Positions 17,609 to 29,353 of a stretch of DNA of 64,000 nt are shown here, piece by piece. Location: contig NZ_JAERRH010000004.1 of assembly GCF_016741855.1 (NCBI RefSeq), positions 310,001 to 374,000 of the forward strand. Direction: 5' to 3'. The stretch is from Streptomyces musisoli. GTDB lineage: Bacteria > Actinomycetota > Actinomycetes > Streptomycetales > Streptomycetaceae. The notes below the pieces were generated by a model, which was not told the DNA's origin, searched no databases, and saw only the letters and a list, made by a program, of their open reading frames with translations. Position 1 is the stretch's first letter, and the number at the start of each line of letters is the position of its first letter. The position numbers and the translations under genes were made by a program.

Positions 17609-18586
17609 TCACCGTGGCTCCGGTGCCAGTCTCTCCGGGCCGCTGGTCTCCGATCGGTGGAGCTTCGTCCGCAGCGCCTGCTCCTCGCGCGACAGAGGGC
17701 CCAGCCCGGCGGGGGGCGGAACTCCGTGTACCGCCTGGGCCGGGGCCACCGGTGCCTCGTACTGTGTCGGCGCCGTCCTCAGCGTGAGCGCCGTCGCGCC
17801 GATGATCGTCACCGTGAACGCGATCGCCGCCCGGGTCCAGAAGACGTTCCGGCGTTCGCAGCCGGTCCGTACGGCCGGCGGCCTGGCCGCGCTCAGCCGC
17901 TCGGCCGAGGCCAGTTCGAGCAGCCGGCGATGGAGCTCGGCGGGATCGGCCAGCGCCGGCACCCGTGCCGCCACCGCCTCCCGCGCGTGGGTCAGCCGGG
18001 TCGCCGCGGCCGGCGTGCTCGCCTCCGTCTCCGCCGCCGTCTCCGGCAGATCGAGGCCCACACCGTCGTAGAGCACGAGCGTGCGCCGGTACGACGGCGG
18101 CAGCGTGAGCAGCGCGTGCAGCAGCTCCCGGGCGGCGGGGTCGGCGGGCGGGGGTTCCGGGGAGCGGTAGCGCGGGCGGAACCGGTGCCAGGGGGAGAGC
18201 GCGCAGTCGTACGCGACCGCCCGCACCCAACCGGCCGGATCCCGGTCCTGGGCCACCTCCGGCCAGCGCTGCCAGGCCAGCTGGAAGGCCCGTTCCACGG
18301 CCTCGCGGGCCAGCTCCCGGCGCCCGGTGAGCAGATAGGTCTGGCGTACGAGGGCGGGAGCGCAGAACGCGTACAGCGCGTCGAATGCCTGATCGGGCGT
18401 CAGGGGCCGGGGGTGGTCGGACGCGGCGGGCGCGTCGGCCCGTTGCTCCGGTTCCCCCGTTGAGGTGGCCGAGCCCGTCTGCACGGGGGCCTGCTGATGT
18501 GACGTCAGCGCGCGCGAGCGGCGCAGGCGTCGGCGTCTGCCCGACGGTGGCGGCGGGCCGGCGGGGATCTGCTTCGTCGTCACCAT
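17609..18586 (-). CDS. Membrane-anchored ECF sigma-like protein
   Basis: 325 residues. A basic Pro/Ser-rich tail (1-60) is followed by a sigma-70 region 2-like segment ([41 protein letters not shown]) and a degenerate region 4 ([30 protein letters not shown]). Near residue 245 comes a predicted transmembrane helix ([16 protein letters not shown]) and a short exported tail. A sigma factor fixed to the membrane is unusual: it may be a sigma-derived regulator rather than an active sigma. Start: ATG 18586 (AAAGGG upstream) or the adjacent GTG. It is divergent from the DUF6350-like gene across an AT-rich patch. Confidence 0.75.
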   Translation of the reverse strand: MVTTKQIPAGPPPPSGRRRRLRRSRALTSHQQAPVQTGSATSTGEPEQRADAPAASDHPRPLTPDQAFDALYAFCAPALVRQTYLLTGRRELAREAVERAFQLAWQRWPEVAQDRDPAGWVRAVAYDCALSPWHRFRPRYRSPEPPPADPAARELLHALLTLPPSYRRTLVLYDGVGLDLPETAAETEASTPAAATRLTHAREAVAARVPALADPAELHRRLLELASAERLSAARPPAVRTGCERRNVFWTRAAIAFTVTIIGATALTLRTAPTQYEAPVAPAQAVHGVPPPAGLGPLSREEQALRTKLHRSETSGPERLAPEPR

Positions 18587-18687
18587 GCGCCCTTTCGTGC
18601 GAAAAAGAACATAAACATATATTGAGCGACACTTCGGAGGTTCGCCTGTTACGACGGGAAAGCGCGTGTCGTTGGGAGCATGGCGGC

Positions 18688-20862
18688 GTGATCCGGATGA
18701 CCGCTCGCCGCCCGTCGTTGTCGCCCCTGCGCTCCCGGCTGCGCGACCGCTCGCCCGGCCTCGCCGCGAGCCTGCTGGGCGGTGCCGTCGCGGCCGGGCT
18801 GGGCCTCGGTTCCCTCGCCGTGCTCGTCATGATGCTGTGGGTCAGTTCGCCGTATCCGGACAGCGGACCGGACGGTGCGCTGCACGTCGCCGCCGCCTTG
18901 TGGCTGCTGGCGCACGGTGTCGAACTGGTCCGCACCGACACGCTCTCCGGCGCGCCCATGCCCGTCGGCATCACCCCGCTGCTGCTGCTCGCCCTGCCGG
19001 TATGGCTGTTGTACCGGGCGGCGCGGGACGCCACCGACGCGTCCGACGAGCCGGACGGCCCGCCGCCGGTGCCCGCGCGCACCGCCTGGACGGGCGTGGT
19101 CCTCGGCTATCTGGGTGTCGGCGTCGCCGCGGGGCTGTACTGCTCCGGCGGTGAACTGCGCCCGCAGTGGGGCTGGGTGACGGTATGTCTGCCGGCCGTC
19201 GCGGCGAGCGCCGCCGGCGCCGGGGTGTGGTCGGCGCACGGCTGCCCGCGCGAGCCCCTGCTGCGTGTGCCGGCGGTGCTGCCGGGGCCGGTGCGGAGGC
19301 TGGTGTGCGGCACGGACGGGCGGGCCCGGCTGGGCGCGGCCGTACGGGCCGCCGGTGCCGCGACGGCGGTGCTCTTCGGGGGCGGGGCCCTGCTGGTCGG
19401 GGTGTCCCTGGTGTGGCACGGCGACCCGGCGCGGGCGTCCTTTCTTCAGCTGACGGCGGGCTGGACGGGGCGGTTCGCCGTACTCCTGCTCGGCGTCGCG
19501 CTGATCCCCAACGCCGCGGTGTGGGCCGCGTCCTACGCGCTCGGCCCCGGCTTCGTCCTCGGCGCCGGACACCTGGTCAACCCGCTCGCGTCCCACCCCG
19601 CACCCTTGCTGCCGCCGTTCCCGCTGCTGGCCGCGGTGCCGGATCCGGGTGCCGGTACGCAGCAGAACTGGGCGGTGGGACTGGTGCCGGCGGTGGCCGG
19701 GATGACGGCGGGGTGGTTCGTGGCGCGGGCGGCCGTGCGGCGGCCGGAGCCCGGGGAGCGGGCGCGGGCCCGCTGGTCGGCCGCCCGGACCGTCGGGGTG
19801 GTCCTGCTGACGGCGACGGTCTGCGCGGCGGCGCTCGCCCTGCTCGCCCTGCTGGCGGGCGGCGCACTGGGGTCGGCGGCGCTGGCCCACCTCGGCCCGT
19901 TGTGGTGGCAGACCGGGGGAGCGGCCGGGGCCTGGACCCTGGTGTTCGCGCCGCCGGTGGCGTTGACCGGCCGGGCCTGGCGACTGCGCCGCCGACGCCC
20001 GGGCCACGGCGGGATCCCGGCCCAGGGGACGGGGTCGGGGAGTACGGCCGCGAAGGCCGGCAAGTCCGCCGTACCGTCGGCGTCGGCGTCGGCGGCGGTG
20101 CCGATGTCGACGGCGGTGCCGACGGCGAAGGCGGCGAAGGCGGCGAAGTCGGCGACATCGGGGGAGACGGTGAACGCGGAGGAGGCGGGACCGGCGGTGC
20201 TCGCGGGACCAGGCGCGGAGGCGGCGTCGCCGCCGGACGCCGTCGGGGCCGGCGCGGGGGCGCGGACCGACGGGGTGCCGGCCATCGCCGACGGGGCCGC
20301 GGACGCGGGGGTGGACGCGGCCGGCGGGTCGGCGGGCGGGGGCAGCCTGCGGGCCGGGACCGAGGGCCCGGGCGATGCGCAGGAGAAGAAGTCACTCCGG
20401 GGGAGGACGGCGGCTTCCGCGCAGCCGGCGGCCGCGCCCGGTACGGACGAAGTCGCCGAGGAGGACCTGTACGACTTCGTCCCGGCCGAGGATCCCTTCC
20501 CGACCCCGTTCACCGAGCCCTTTGCCGCGGACTGGCACGACGACGTCGCCCGCGCTTCCCGCTGGGCCGCCCTGAAGGAGGCCGCGTCCCGGGGCGCCGC
20601 CGGCACCGCCCCCTGGCCTGCCCCCGAGTCCGGCGCAAGGCCCCGGCAGGAGCCCCGCCCCGCACCTCGGCCGGAGTCCCGTCCCGACAGCCATTCGGAG
20701 CCTCGGCAGGAGTTTCGCCCCGTACCTCGGCCGGAGTCCCGTCCCGATCACCACCTGGAGCGTCGGCCGGAGTCCGCCGCCGGGCCTCGGCCGGAGTCGG
20801 AGTCCCGTTCCGGCCCACGTCTCGACCCGCGCTCCGACTTCCCGTCGGACTCCGCCGAGTGA
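18688..20862 (+). CDS. Polytopic membrane protein of the DUF6350 type with long disordered tail
   Basis: 724 residues. The first 440 hold about ten hydrophobic segments (for example [39 protein letters not shown]). The last 280 are Ala/Gly/Glu-rich and end in Pro/Arg/Glu repeats ([19 protein letters not shown]). Matches what is usually annotated as DUF6350, a membrane family of unknown role sometimes compared with PerM-like proteins. Start: GTG 18688 ([10 protein letters not shown]), 9 nt after GGGAG; ATG 18697 is an alternative. It ends 6 bp from the convergent gene. Confidence 0.78.
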   Translation: MIRMTARRPSLSPLRSRLRDRSPGLAASLLGGAVAAGLGLGSLAVLVMMLWVSSPYPDSGPDGALHVAAALWLLAHGVELVRTDTLSGAPMPVGITPLLLLALPVWLLYRAARDATDASDEPDGPPPVPARTAWTGVVLGYLGVGVAAGLYCSGGELRPQWGWVTVCLPAVAASAAGAGVWSAHGCPREPLLRVPAVLPGPVRRLVCGTDGRARLGAAVRAAGAATAVLFGGGALLVGVSLVWHGDPARASFLQLTAGWTGRFAVLLLGVALIPNAAVWAASYALGPGFVLGAGHLVNPLASHPAPLLPPFPLLAAVPDPGAGTQQNWAVGLVPAVAGMTAGWFVARAAVRRPEPGERARARWSAARTVGVVLLTATVCAAALALLALLAGGALGSAALAHLGPLWWQTGGAAGAWTLVFAPPVALTGRAWRLRRRRPGHGGIPAQGTGSGSTAAKAGKSAVPSASASAAVPMSTAVPTAKAAKAAKSATSGETVNAEEAGPAVLAGPGAEAASPPDAVGAGAGARTDGVPAIADGAADAGVDAAGGSAGGGSLRAGTEGPGDAQEKKSLRGRTAASAQPAAAPGTDEVAEEDLYDFVPAEDPFPTPFTEPFAADWHDDVARASRWAALKEAASRGAAGTAPWPAPESGARPRQEPRPAPRPESRPDSHSEPRQEFRPVPRPESRPDHHLERRPESAAGPRPESESRSGPRLDPRSDFPSDSAE

Positions 20863-20868
20863 GCGGCC

Positions 20869-22038
20869 TCAGTCGTTCTGCGATCCCAGGACGCCCCGCA
20901 GTTGATGCGGCAGCAGGGTTTCGCAGGACTGCTTCGCCTCGTGGGTGAGGGCGTCGCCGACGCAGGTGTAGTAGTCGCGGTAGACCAGCTGGACGGTGAA
21001 GGTCGAGGCCACCAGGACCAGCGCAAGGGAGGCCGTGACCAGGCCGCTGATGGCCGCCGTCCGCTGCGGCTTGCCGACCGGGGCCGCGGGGGCCGCCGGC
21101 GCCGCCGGTGCGTCCGGGGACGGTCGGCGAGGCTTGGCGCGCAGCGCGCTGCTGCCCCAGTACAGGGCGAGGGAACCCAGCAGCAGGGCCACGTACGGCC
21201 AGCTGAACAGGGCGAAGAAGACCGCCCACATGCCGGAGAGCAGGGCGTACCGCGCGCGGCGCTGGACCGGGTCCATCGGGTCCCAGCGCATGCCGGGGCC
21301 GGCCGGTCCGCCGGGTCCCTGCGGGCCGCCCGGCCGCTCGCCGAAGCCGCCGGGGGAGCGGCCCGGCTGCCGGTCGCTCCACTGGCCGCCCCAGGGCGCA
21401 CCGCCCTCGGGTCCCTGACCACCGCCGGGACCCTGACCGTGCCCCGCACCGGGGCCGTAGGCCGGACCTTGCCCCGGCTGCCCCTGCCCCTGCCCCTGCC
21501 CCTGTCCTTGCCCGGGGCCGTAGCCTGGCTGCCCCTGCCCGGGGCCGTAGCCCGGCTGTCCCGGGCCGTAGCCCGGCTGTCCCTGGCCCGGAGCGCCCCA
21601 GCCCGGAGCGTGACCGGGTCCAGGACCCGGCGCGCCACCGGGATGACGGGGCTGCCACGGCTGGTCCGGCGCGCCCTCCGGCGGCGGCGCGAACGGATTG
21701 TCGTCCTGCGGCCCACCGTCCCGCCCGGAGCCGCCCTGTCCCGAACCGCCCTGCCCGAAGCCGCCTTGCCCGAAGCCGCCTTGCCCGGAGCCGCCCTGCC
21801 CCGAACCGCCTTGCCCGGAGCCGTCCCGCCCGGAGCCGCCCTGTCCCGAACCGTCCCACCCCGAGCCGTCCCGGCCCGAGCCGTCGTTCCCGGTGCCGCC
21901 CTGGCCGGAGCCGGGTCCGCCGTGGGGCGTCGGTGCCGGGGGCGAGGCCGGACGTTCCCGCAGCAGTGCGGCGCCACCGTCGCCTCCCTGGGCCGGGCGC
22001 GGCGGGAACGTGAGGAGTCGCAGGCTGCGATCGGGCAT
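20869..22038 (-). CDS. Membrane protein with long Gly/Gln/Ser repeat domain
   Basis: 389 residues. Residues about 45-240 are low complexity: GSGQGG/GSGRDG pentapeptide-like repeats encoded by 15-bp tandem repeats (about 21720-21880), then PGYGPGQGQ repeats. The C-terminal 150 residues contain two hydrophobic pairs ([31 protein letters not shown] and the [26 protein letters not shown] helix) and a final Cys-containing tail. This is the layout of the Streptomyces DUF4190-like family. Function unknown. Start: ATG 22038 with GGGGAAG 11 nt upstream. Divergent from purN. Confidence 0.72.
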   Translation of the reverse strand: MPDRSLRLLTFPPRPAQGGDGGAALLRERPASPPAPTPHGGPGSGQGGTGNDGSGRDGSGWDGSGQGGSGRDGSGQGGSGQGGSGQGGFGQGGFGQGGSGQGGSGRDGGPQDDNPFAPPPEGAPDQPWQPRHPGGAPGPGPGHAPGWGAPGQGQPGYGPGQPGYGPGQGQPGYGPGQGQGQGQGQGQPGQGPAYGPGAGHGQGPGGGQGPEGGAPWGGQWSDRQPGRSPGGFGERPGGPQGPGGPAGPGMRWDPMDPVQRRARYALLSGMWAVFFALFSWPYVALLLGSLALYWGSSALRAKPRRPSPDAPAAPAAPAAPVGKPQRTAAISGLVTASLALVLVASTFTVQLVYRDYYTCVGDALTHEAKQSCETLLPHQLRGVLGSQND

Positions 22039-22319
22039 CAAAAGAGCGTCTTCCCCTAGGTGACTACGGCAGTCCGACGTGAGCTTCCACCCCGTGAACG
22101 CACCGCACGACGACCGCGTTCCCGAGGTTGCTCTTTCGTGATTCCTTGCGAACGCTACCTTCCGGCCGGCCACCCGTACCGAGGGGCCCATGAGGAGTGC
22201 CGGTATCGTTGCTGCCGGTCGGCCGCTTCGTAGACTTCCCCGTATACGAGGACGCGAAGCATTCGTACGACTGTACAAACCGGCCGTACACGGATCGCAA
22301 CCCGAGAAAGGGCCCCATC

Positions 22320-22954
22320 GTGGCCGCCACCTCCGCCGGCCCGGCAGCCAAGCGCCTCGTCGTGCTGGTCTCCGGCTCCGGAACCAATCTGCAGGCGCTG
22401 CTGGACGAGATCGACGCCCTCGGCGTCGAGGCGTACGGGGCCCGGGTCGTGGCCGTCGGCGCCGACCGCACCGGTATCGAGGGGCTGGCCCGCGCCGAGC
22501 GCGCCGGGATCCCCACTTTCGTGTGCAAGGTGAAGGACCACGGCTCCCGCGAGGACTGGGACGCCGCCCTCACCGGGGCCGTGGCCGCGTACGAGCCCGA
22601 CCTCGTGGTCTCCGCGGGCTTCATGAAGATCGTGGGCAAGGAGTTCCTGGCCCGCTTCGGCGGACGCTTCGTCAACACCCATCCCGCCCTGCTCCCCAGT
22701 TTTCCCGGCGCCCACGGCGTCCGTGACGCGCTCGCGTACGGCGCCAGGGTCACCGGCTGCACCGTCCACTTCGTCGACGACGGCGTCGACACCGGGCCGA
22801 TCATCGCTCAGGGCGCGGTCGAGGTCCGGGACGAGGACGACGAGAGCGCGCTGCACGAGCGCATCAAGGAAGTCGAGCGAAGGCTGCTCGTCGAGGTCGT
22901 GGGGCGGCTCGCCCGCAACGGCTATCGCATCGAGGGACGAAAGGTAGTTATCCA

Positions 22955-22958
<4 letters not shown>
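22320..22958 (+). CDS. purN: Phosphoribosylglycinamide formyltransferase (GART)
   Basis: 212 residues. N-terminal Rossmann start [17 protein letters not shown], catalytic segment [22 protein letters not shown] with the Asn-His pair, and the Asp in [13 protein letters not shown]. It transfers the formyl group of 10-formyl-THF to GAR, the third step of purine synthesis. Start: GTG 22320, 8 nt after GAGAAAGGG, giving [16 protein letters not shown]; longer in-frame starts cross the divergent promoter region. The stop overlaps the purH start (GTGA), so translation is coupled. Confidence 0.95.
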
Positions 22959-24541
<1,583 letters not shown>

Positions 24542-24919
24542 TCCGCCACCCGCACCGTGCGGCACCCGCACCGTGCGGCACCCGCGCAGAGCCTCACCGC
24601 GCTGAGCACCACCCGTGCCGAGCGGTTACGCCGAGCGCCACGCGCGCCGAGCGTTCGCCGCACCGCGCGTTCCGGTCCCGCCCGTCCTGCGACGGGCGGG
24701 ACCGCCGTGTTCGCGGACCACGCCCCGCGTTTCCGGACTGCCCCTCGCGTTTGCGGACTCCCTCCTTCCGGAACGGCCCCGGCACAGAGGGGAGTTATCA
24801 CCACCGACTTCCCCGCCCCTCCGCCACCACAATGAGCGGCGGGCCCTTCGGCCCACGCACAGGGACGGAGCCGGCACCGCGCACGGCGGAGCACGGCCGA
24901 ACAAGGGGGAGCGAGTCGC
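24542..24919. other. 378-bp intergenic region after purH
   Basis: It begins with a 16-bp tandem repeat (CACCCGCACCGTGCGG, twice, 24547-24578), then carries a strong hairpin at 24673-24704. Downstream sequence has only a weak Pur-rich stretch before the histidine kinase ribosome binding site. I see no gene in it. Confidence 0.5.
24673..24704 (+). terminator. purNH terminator
   Basis: Perfect 14-bp stem CGGTCCCGCCCGTC / GACGGGCGGGACCG with loop CTGC, 132 bp after the purH stop. Confidence 0.75.
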
Positions 24920-26242
24920 ATGGACGACCGCACGACGCAGCCCGGCGGATTCCGCCCGCCGGACGCGATCAGAGGATTCTCGGTGTCCGCCGGACTGACG
25001 GGCATGCGGCGGTTGTCGACGCTGGGCCGGCTGTCGGTGGCGGCCTTCGGCCGTTCGCTCGCCGTGTCCGGCGCGATCAGCCTGATCGGCCCCGGCCTCG
25101 GCATGGTGCCGCGGGCCATGGAAGGGGTGCGCGGCCTGGCCGCCCGGCAGCGCGAACTCGCCCGGCGCTGGGCGGGGGTGGAGATACCGGGCCCGCCCGG
25201 ACCGCTGCCGCCCGCACCCGGCCACGGCTTCGGTGTCGCCGCCCGCTACCGCTGGATCATGAGCGACCCGGGGACCCGGCGGGAGTACGTCTGGGTGCTC
25301 ACCGACCCGGTCGTCGGCGGAATCCTGGCCTTCCTCCCGTTCGCGCTGCTCCTCAGCGGCCTCTGGGGCGTCTTCCTCGCCTTCTACGGCGTTCCGCTGT
25401 CCGCCGAATGGGACGGACTGTGGTACCAGTTCATCCCCATCGAGGGCTGGGCCACGGCGGCGCTCGCCGGCGTCCTGGGGCTGCTCCAGCTGCCACTGGC
25501 CCTGTGGGCGGCCCCCCGTGTGGTCCGCCGGCACGCCCTGTACACCCGGGCGATGCTGGCGCCGAGCGAGAGCGAGCTGATGGCCGGACGGATCCGGCAC
25601 CTGGCCGCCACCCGGTCCGACGCGGTGGACACGCAGATGGCGGAGATCCGCCGGATCGAGCGTGATCTGCACGACGGCGCCCAGGCCCGCCTGGTGGCCA
25701 TGGGCATGACCCTGGATGCGGCCGAGCACCTGCTGGAGACCGACCCCGAGGCCGTGCGCGCCCTGCTGATCGAGGCCCGGCAGTCGTCCTCGGCGGCGCT
25801 GGAGGAACTGCGCAACCTGGTCCGCGGCATCCATCCGCCGGTCCTCGCCGACCGCGGACTCGCCGACGCCGTGCGGGCGTTGGCCCTGACCTGCCCGGTG
25901 CGCACCGACGTCCGGGCCGACCTGCCGGGCCGCCCCGCGATGCCCGTCGAGTCCGCCGCATACTTCGCCGTCTCGGAGATCCTCACCAATGCCGCGAAGC
26001 ATTCGGGTGCCGACCGGGCCCGGATCGACCTCCGTTACGATCCCGGGATGCTCCACATCACCGTCACCGACGACGGTCACGGCGGCGCCGACGCCTCCCG
26101 CGGCACCGGCCTGCGGGGCATCCAGCGCCGGCTCGCCACCTTCGACGGTGTGCTGGCCGTGAGCAGTCCGACGGGCGGGCCGACGAAGGTGACGATGGAG
26201 ATCCCGTGCGTATTGTCCTCGCCGAAGACCACTTCCTCCTGA
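24920..26242 (+). CDS. NarL-type sensor histidine kinase
   Basis: 440 residues. A membrane sensor region (two to four hydrophobic segments between about 125 and 205) is followed by a HisKA_3 dimerisation helix with RDLHDGAQ (phospho-acceptor His about 250) and an HATPase_c domain (SEILTNAAKHSGADRA, DDGHGGADASRGTGLRGIQRRL). Signal unknown. Start: ATG 24920, 8 nt after GGGGGAG. The coding region overlaps the response-regulator gene by 37 bp, so the pair is transcribed and probably translated together. Confidence 0.9.
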   Translation: MDDRTTQPGGFRPPDAIRGFSVSAGLTGMRRLSTLGRLSVAAFGRSLAVSGAISLIGPGLGMVPRAMEGVRGLAARQRELARRWAGVEIPGPPGPLPPAPGHGFGVAARYRWIMSDPGTRREYVWVLTDPVVGGILAFLPFALLLSGLWGVFLAFYGVPLSAEWDGLWYQFIPIEGWATAALAGVLGLLQLPLALWAAPRVVRRHALYTRAMLAPSESELMAGRIRHLAATRSDAVDTQMAEIRRIERDLHDGAQARLVAMGMTLDAAEHLLETDPEAVRALLIEARQSSSAALEELRNLVRGIHPPVLADRGLADAVRALALTCPVRTDVRADLPGRPAMPVESAAYFAVSEILTNAAKHSGADRARIDLRYDPGMLHITVTDDGHGGADASRGTGLRGIQRRLATFDGVLAVSSPTGGPTKVTMEIPCVLSSPKTTSS

Positions 26243-26850
26243 GGGACGGGCTGATCCGGCTGCTCGGGGCCCACGGCCACGACGTGGTGGCCGCCGTGGA
26301 CAACGGCACCGATCTGCTCGAGGCGCTCGGCCGGGAACGGCCGGACATCGCGGTCGTCGACGTCCGGCTCCCGCCGGACTTCACCGACGAGGGCCTGCGC
26401 GCCGTCCTCGCCGCCCGCAAACACGACCCCGGCCTGCCGGTGCTACTGCTCTCCCAGTACGTCGAACCCCTCTACGCCCGGGAGTTGCTCACCAGCGGCG
26501 GCCGGGGCGTCGGCTACCTGCTCAAGGACCGCGTCACCAACGGCGCCCAGTTCCTGGACTCCATCCGGCGGGTGGCGGCCGGCGGCACCGCCATGGACCC
26601 CGAGGTCGTCTCCCGGCTGCTGGCGCGCAGGGCGCGCGACGCGTCCGTGGGCAGCCTTTCCGAACGGGAACGCGAAGTCCTCGAACTCGTCGCCCAGGGC
26701 CGCTCCAACGCGGGCATCGCCCAAGCCCTGTTCGTCACCGAGAAGGCCGTCGCCAAGCACATCGGCAACATCTTCACCAAGCTCGGGCTCCTCCAGGCGG
26801 ACACCGACAACCGCCGGGTGCTGGCCGTGCTCGCCTACCTGGACCAGTGA
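26206..26850 (+). CDS. NarL/LuxR-family response regulator
   Basis: 214 residues. REC domain with acidic pair EDH, phospho-acceptor Asp in AVVDVRLPP (about 52) and Lys in YLLKDR; C-terminal LuxR helix-turn-helix (LSEREREVLELVAQGRSNAGIAQALFVTEKAVAKHIGNIF). Cognate partner of the overlapping histidine kinase. Start: GTG 26206 (MRIVLAEDHFLLRDG) within the kinase 3' end. Target genes cannot be read from the sequence. A hairpin terminator follows at 26903. Confidence 0.92.
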   Translation: MRIVLAEDHFLLRDGLIRLLGAHGHDVVAAVDNGTDLLEALGRERPDIAVVDVRLPPDFTDEGLRAVLAARKHDPGLPVLLLSQYVEPLYARELLTSGGRGVGYLLKDRVTNGAQFLDSIRRVAAGGTAMDPEVVSRLLARRARDASVGSLSEREREVLELVAQGRSNAGIAQALFVTEKAVAKHIGNIFTKLGLLQADTDNRRVLAVLAYLDQ

Positions 26851-26902
26851 GGGGCCGGGCGCCGGGGAGCACCACCGCCGGCCGCGGTCCGGGCACGCGA
26901 AA

Positions 26903-26936
26903 GGGCTGCGCCCCCTCCCCGGAAGGGGCACAGCCC
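26903..26936. terminator. Bidirectional terminator between response regulator and membrane protein
   Basis: GGGCTG/CAGCCC and GCCCC/GGGGC stems separated by one C-A mismatch, 26903-26914 with 26925-26936, between convergent genes. Confidence 0.7.
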
Positions 26937-26959
26937 GGTCGGACGTCCGTCCCCGGCGG

Positions 26960-27580
26960 TCAGTACCGCGGCCGGTTGAACCAGGCGGAGCCGGACGGGG
27001 CGATCATCGCCGCCGCCATCACACCGCCGAAGCCGATCCACATCAGGGCCCACACCAGAGCCGCGCTGGAGCCGGCGTCGGCCGCGCTGATGAGGATCAG
27101 GACGCCGAAGACGGCGCCCAGGATGCCGTAGACCATGGTGGTGACGCGGATGCCCTGGCCACCGCGGGAGAACTTCACGCCGAGCGTGATCGACAGTGCG
27201 GCGAGGCCGAGGAAGAGCAGCGCGATGACGAAGATGATGCCGGCGCCGTCGTGCCCGATGTCGGAGAAGGCGTTGTCGCCGAAGGTGTCCTCGCTCGCGT
27301 TGGACGCGTCGTTGAGCGTCGCGGCGCCGAGCAGGGCGAAGATGCCGATGAGGACCTGGGCGCCCGCCACGATGTAGAGCAGGACCCGCGCGGTGGTCAC
27401 CAGGCCCGGCATCGTCTGCGGCAGCGCGTTGCCGGCCGGGTAACCCGGGTACGCGACCTGCTGCGGGTAGCCCGGGACCTGCGGCGGGACGCCGGGAGGG
27501 GTCTGCGGGTAGCCGTACTGGGCGGCGGGCGGCTGCTGGGGCGGCGGGCCGTAGGGGTTGTTCGGGTCGCCAAAGCTCAT
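26960..27580 (-). CDS. Small polytopic membrane protein with Pro/Tyr/Gln-rich N-terminus
   Basis: 206 residues. Cytoplasmic tail MSFGDPNNPYGPPPQQPP...YPQQVAYPGYPAG (residues 1-50), then four hydrophobic segments (VLLYIVAGAQVLIGIFALLG, IIFVIALLFLGLAALSITLG, MVYGILGAVFGVLILISAA, ALVWALMWIGFGGVMAAAMI). This is a common Streptomyces membrane-protein layout; function unknown. Start: ATG 27580 with GGAGGAAGACC just upstream. Monocistronic between a bidirectional terminator and the divergent folD promoter region. Confidence 0.8.
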   Translation of the reverse strand: MSFGDPNNPYGPPPQQPPAAQYGYPQTPPGVPPQVPGYPQQVAYPGYPAGNALPQTMPGLVTTARVLLYIVAGAQVLIGIFALLGAATLNDASNASEDTFGDNAFSDIGHDGAGIIFVIALLFLGLAALSITLGVKFSRGGQGIRVTTMVYGILGAVFGVLILISAADAGSSAALVWALMWIGFGGVMAAAMIAPSGSAWFNRPRY

Positions 27581-27821
27581 GGCGGTCTTCCTCCGTTGCG
27601 TTGCTCAAGTGCGGGGACGACACGCGGCACGGTTCGGAGGAGAGTTCTACAGATGCGGTCCGTCCCCCCGGCACTGCCCGCGGCACTGTGTACTCATCGT
27701 TCTTTAACAGGCTCTTACTTGTCCAGCCGGATACGCCAGGTGTTGTGCAAGTGCAACATCACTGATCATGCTGTGACACCCGGATTGGAACCGGGGCCGG
27801 GTCATCCGCGAGGATGGGACC

Positions 27822-28676
27822 ATGACCGCCCAGATTCTCGATGGCAAGGCCACCGCAGCCGCGATCAAGTCCGATCTGACCGCCCGCGTGGCGGCGCTGA
27901 AGGAGAAGGGCGTCACGCCCGGCCTCGGCACGATCCTGGTCGGGGACGACCCCGGCAGCCAGAAGTACGTCGCCGGCAAGCACCGCGACTGCGCCCAGGT
28001 GGGCATCGCCTCCATCCAGCGCGAGCTGCCGGCCACGGCCACGCAGGAGGAGATCGAGGCGGTCGTCCGCGAGCTGAACGAGGACCCGGCCTGCACCGGC
28101 TACATCGTCCAGCTCCCGCTGCCCAAGGGCATCGACGAGAACCGCATCCTGGAGCTGATGGACCCGGCCAAGGACGCCGACGGCCTGCACCCGATGAACC
28201 TCGGCCGCCTGGTCCTGAACGAGCCGGCCCCGCTGCCCTGCACCCCCAACGGCATCATCAGCCTGCTCCGGGCCCACGGCGTGGAGATCAAGGGCGCCGA
28301 GGTCGTCGTCGTCGGCCGCGGTGTCACCATCGGCCGCCCGATGCCGCTGCTGCTCACCCGGCGCAGCGAGAACGCCACCGTCACCCAGTGCCACACCGGC
28401 ACCCGTGACCTCTCCGCCCACCTGAAGCGGGCCGACATCATCGTCGCGGCGGCCGGCTTCCCGCACCTGATCCGCGCCGAGGACGTCAAGCAGGGCGCCG
28501 CCGTCCTCGACGTCGGCGTCTCCCGCAACGCCGAGGGCAAGATCGTCGGCGACGTCCACCCGGACGTGACCGAGGTGGCCGGCTGGATCTCCCCGAACCC
28601 CGGCGGCGTCGGCCCGATGACCCGGGCGCAGCTGCTGGTCAACGTGGTCGAGGCGGCGGAGCGCAGTGTCGGCTGA
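27822..28676 (+). CDS. folD: Methylenetetrahydrofolate dehydrogenase/cyclohydrolase
   Basis: 284 residues. Substrate-side Lys in [18 protein letters not shown], motif [25 protein letters not shown] and the NADP-binding [21 protein letters not shown] segment. It converts 5,10-methylene-THF to 10-formyl-THF, the one-carbon donor of PurN and PurH. Start: ATG 27822. A GAGGAT hexamer lies 6 nt before it, so a leaderless transcript is possible besides the weak GGGA ribosome site. The 3' end overlaps the DUF3017 gene by 11 bp. Confidence 0.95.
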   Translation: MTAQILDGKATAAAIKSDLTARVAALKEKGVTPGLGTILVGDDPGSQKYVAGKHRDCAQVGIASIQRELPATATQEEIEAVVRELNEDPACTGYIVQLPLPKGIDENRILELMDPAKDADGLHPMNLGRLVLNEPAPLPCTPNGIISLLRAHGVEIKGAEVVVVGRGVTIGRPMPLLLTRRSENATVTQCHTGTRDLSAHLKRADIIVAAAGFPHLIRAEDVKQGAAVLDVGVSRNAEGKIVGDVHPDVTEVAGWISPNPGGVGPMTRAQLLVNVVEAAERSVG

Positions 28677-29139
28677 AGACGCCCGCGGGTCCGCGGAACC
28701 GACCGTTCGCGACGCGGTGAGCGCCCCTGACGCCGAGGGGCGCCCGCGCCGCACCACCCGCCGCTTCCCGCTGTTCACCAAGGACACCGCACGGCCCGAG
28801 GGCGGCGGCCGGGCCGCGGCCGGCGGCGCCCCGGCGCCCGCCCGGCAGTGGCCGATGCTCGCCGTCACCGGCCTGGTGGCGATCGGCCTGCTGGTGACCG
28901 CGCTGGACGCGTTCCGCCCCGGCACCCTGCTCATCGGCGTCGCGCTGCTGGGCGGCGCGGTGCTGCGCTGGCTGCTGCCGGACGTCGGCATGCTCGCCGT
29001 GCGCTCCCGCTTCACGGACATCTCCACCTTCGGCGTCCTCGGCCTGGCGATCGTCCTGCTGGCGCTGATGATCCAGCCCGACCCGCTGCTGAAGCTGCCG
29101 TTCCTCAAGGACATCCTGCACTTCACGCTCGCCAAGTAG
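28666..29139 (+). CDS. DUF3017 membrane protein
   Basis: 157 residues. A charged N-terminal 55 ([20 protein letters not shown]...[10 protein letters not shown]) precedes three hydrophobic segments ([62 protein letters not shown]). DUF3017 proteins regularly follow folD in actinobacteria; the link is unexplained. Start: GTG 28666 inside the folD 3' end, implying coupled translation. Confidence 0.85.
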   Translation: MSAEDARGSAEPTVRDAVSAPDAEGRPRRTTRRFPLFTKDTARPEGGGRAAAGGAPAPARQWPMLAVTGLVAIGLLVTALDAFRPGTLLIGVALLGGAVLRWLLPDVGMLAVRSRFTDISTFGVLGLAIVLLALMIQPDPLLKLPFLKDILHFTLAK

Positions 29140-29314
29140 CGCACGCGCTACGGCAGATGGCCCGCGCCTCCCCCGAGGACGCGGGCCATCGCCGTATCCC
29201 CTCCCCGACGCTACGACGGCCCGCCGCGCACCGCGTCCGCCCCCGGGCCGAGCCGCCGCGCCACCCGCGGCGGTAGCCGGCCGGTTCCTGCAACTTCCGC
29301 GGTACCGCGTCCGG

Positions 29315-29347
29315 TTGACTCCGGGACGCGGCCGTGCGGGTTACCCT
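29315..29347 (+). promoter_or_regulatory. Candidate leaderless promoter of the second histidine kinase
   Basis: TACCCT at 29342-29347 ends 6 nt before the ATG at 29354, the spacing expected when transcription starts at the initiation codon. TTGACT at 29315-29320 is a possible -35 but the 21-bp spacer is long. No ribosome binding site is visible. Confidence 0.45.
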
Positions 29348-29353
29348 GCGGCG

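Noticed and set aside
22039..22319. ZTP or purine riboswitch before purN
   Set aside because: None of the conserved ZTP blocks or purine-aptamer loops occur in this leader, unlike at glyA.
27581..27821. Short repeat TGTTG-N8-CAACA upstream of folD as an operator
   Set aside because: Arms of only 5 bp in a region with other chance symmetries; not strong enough to call.
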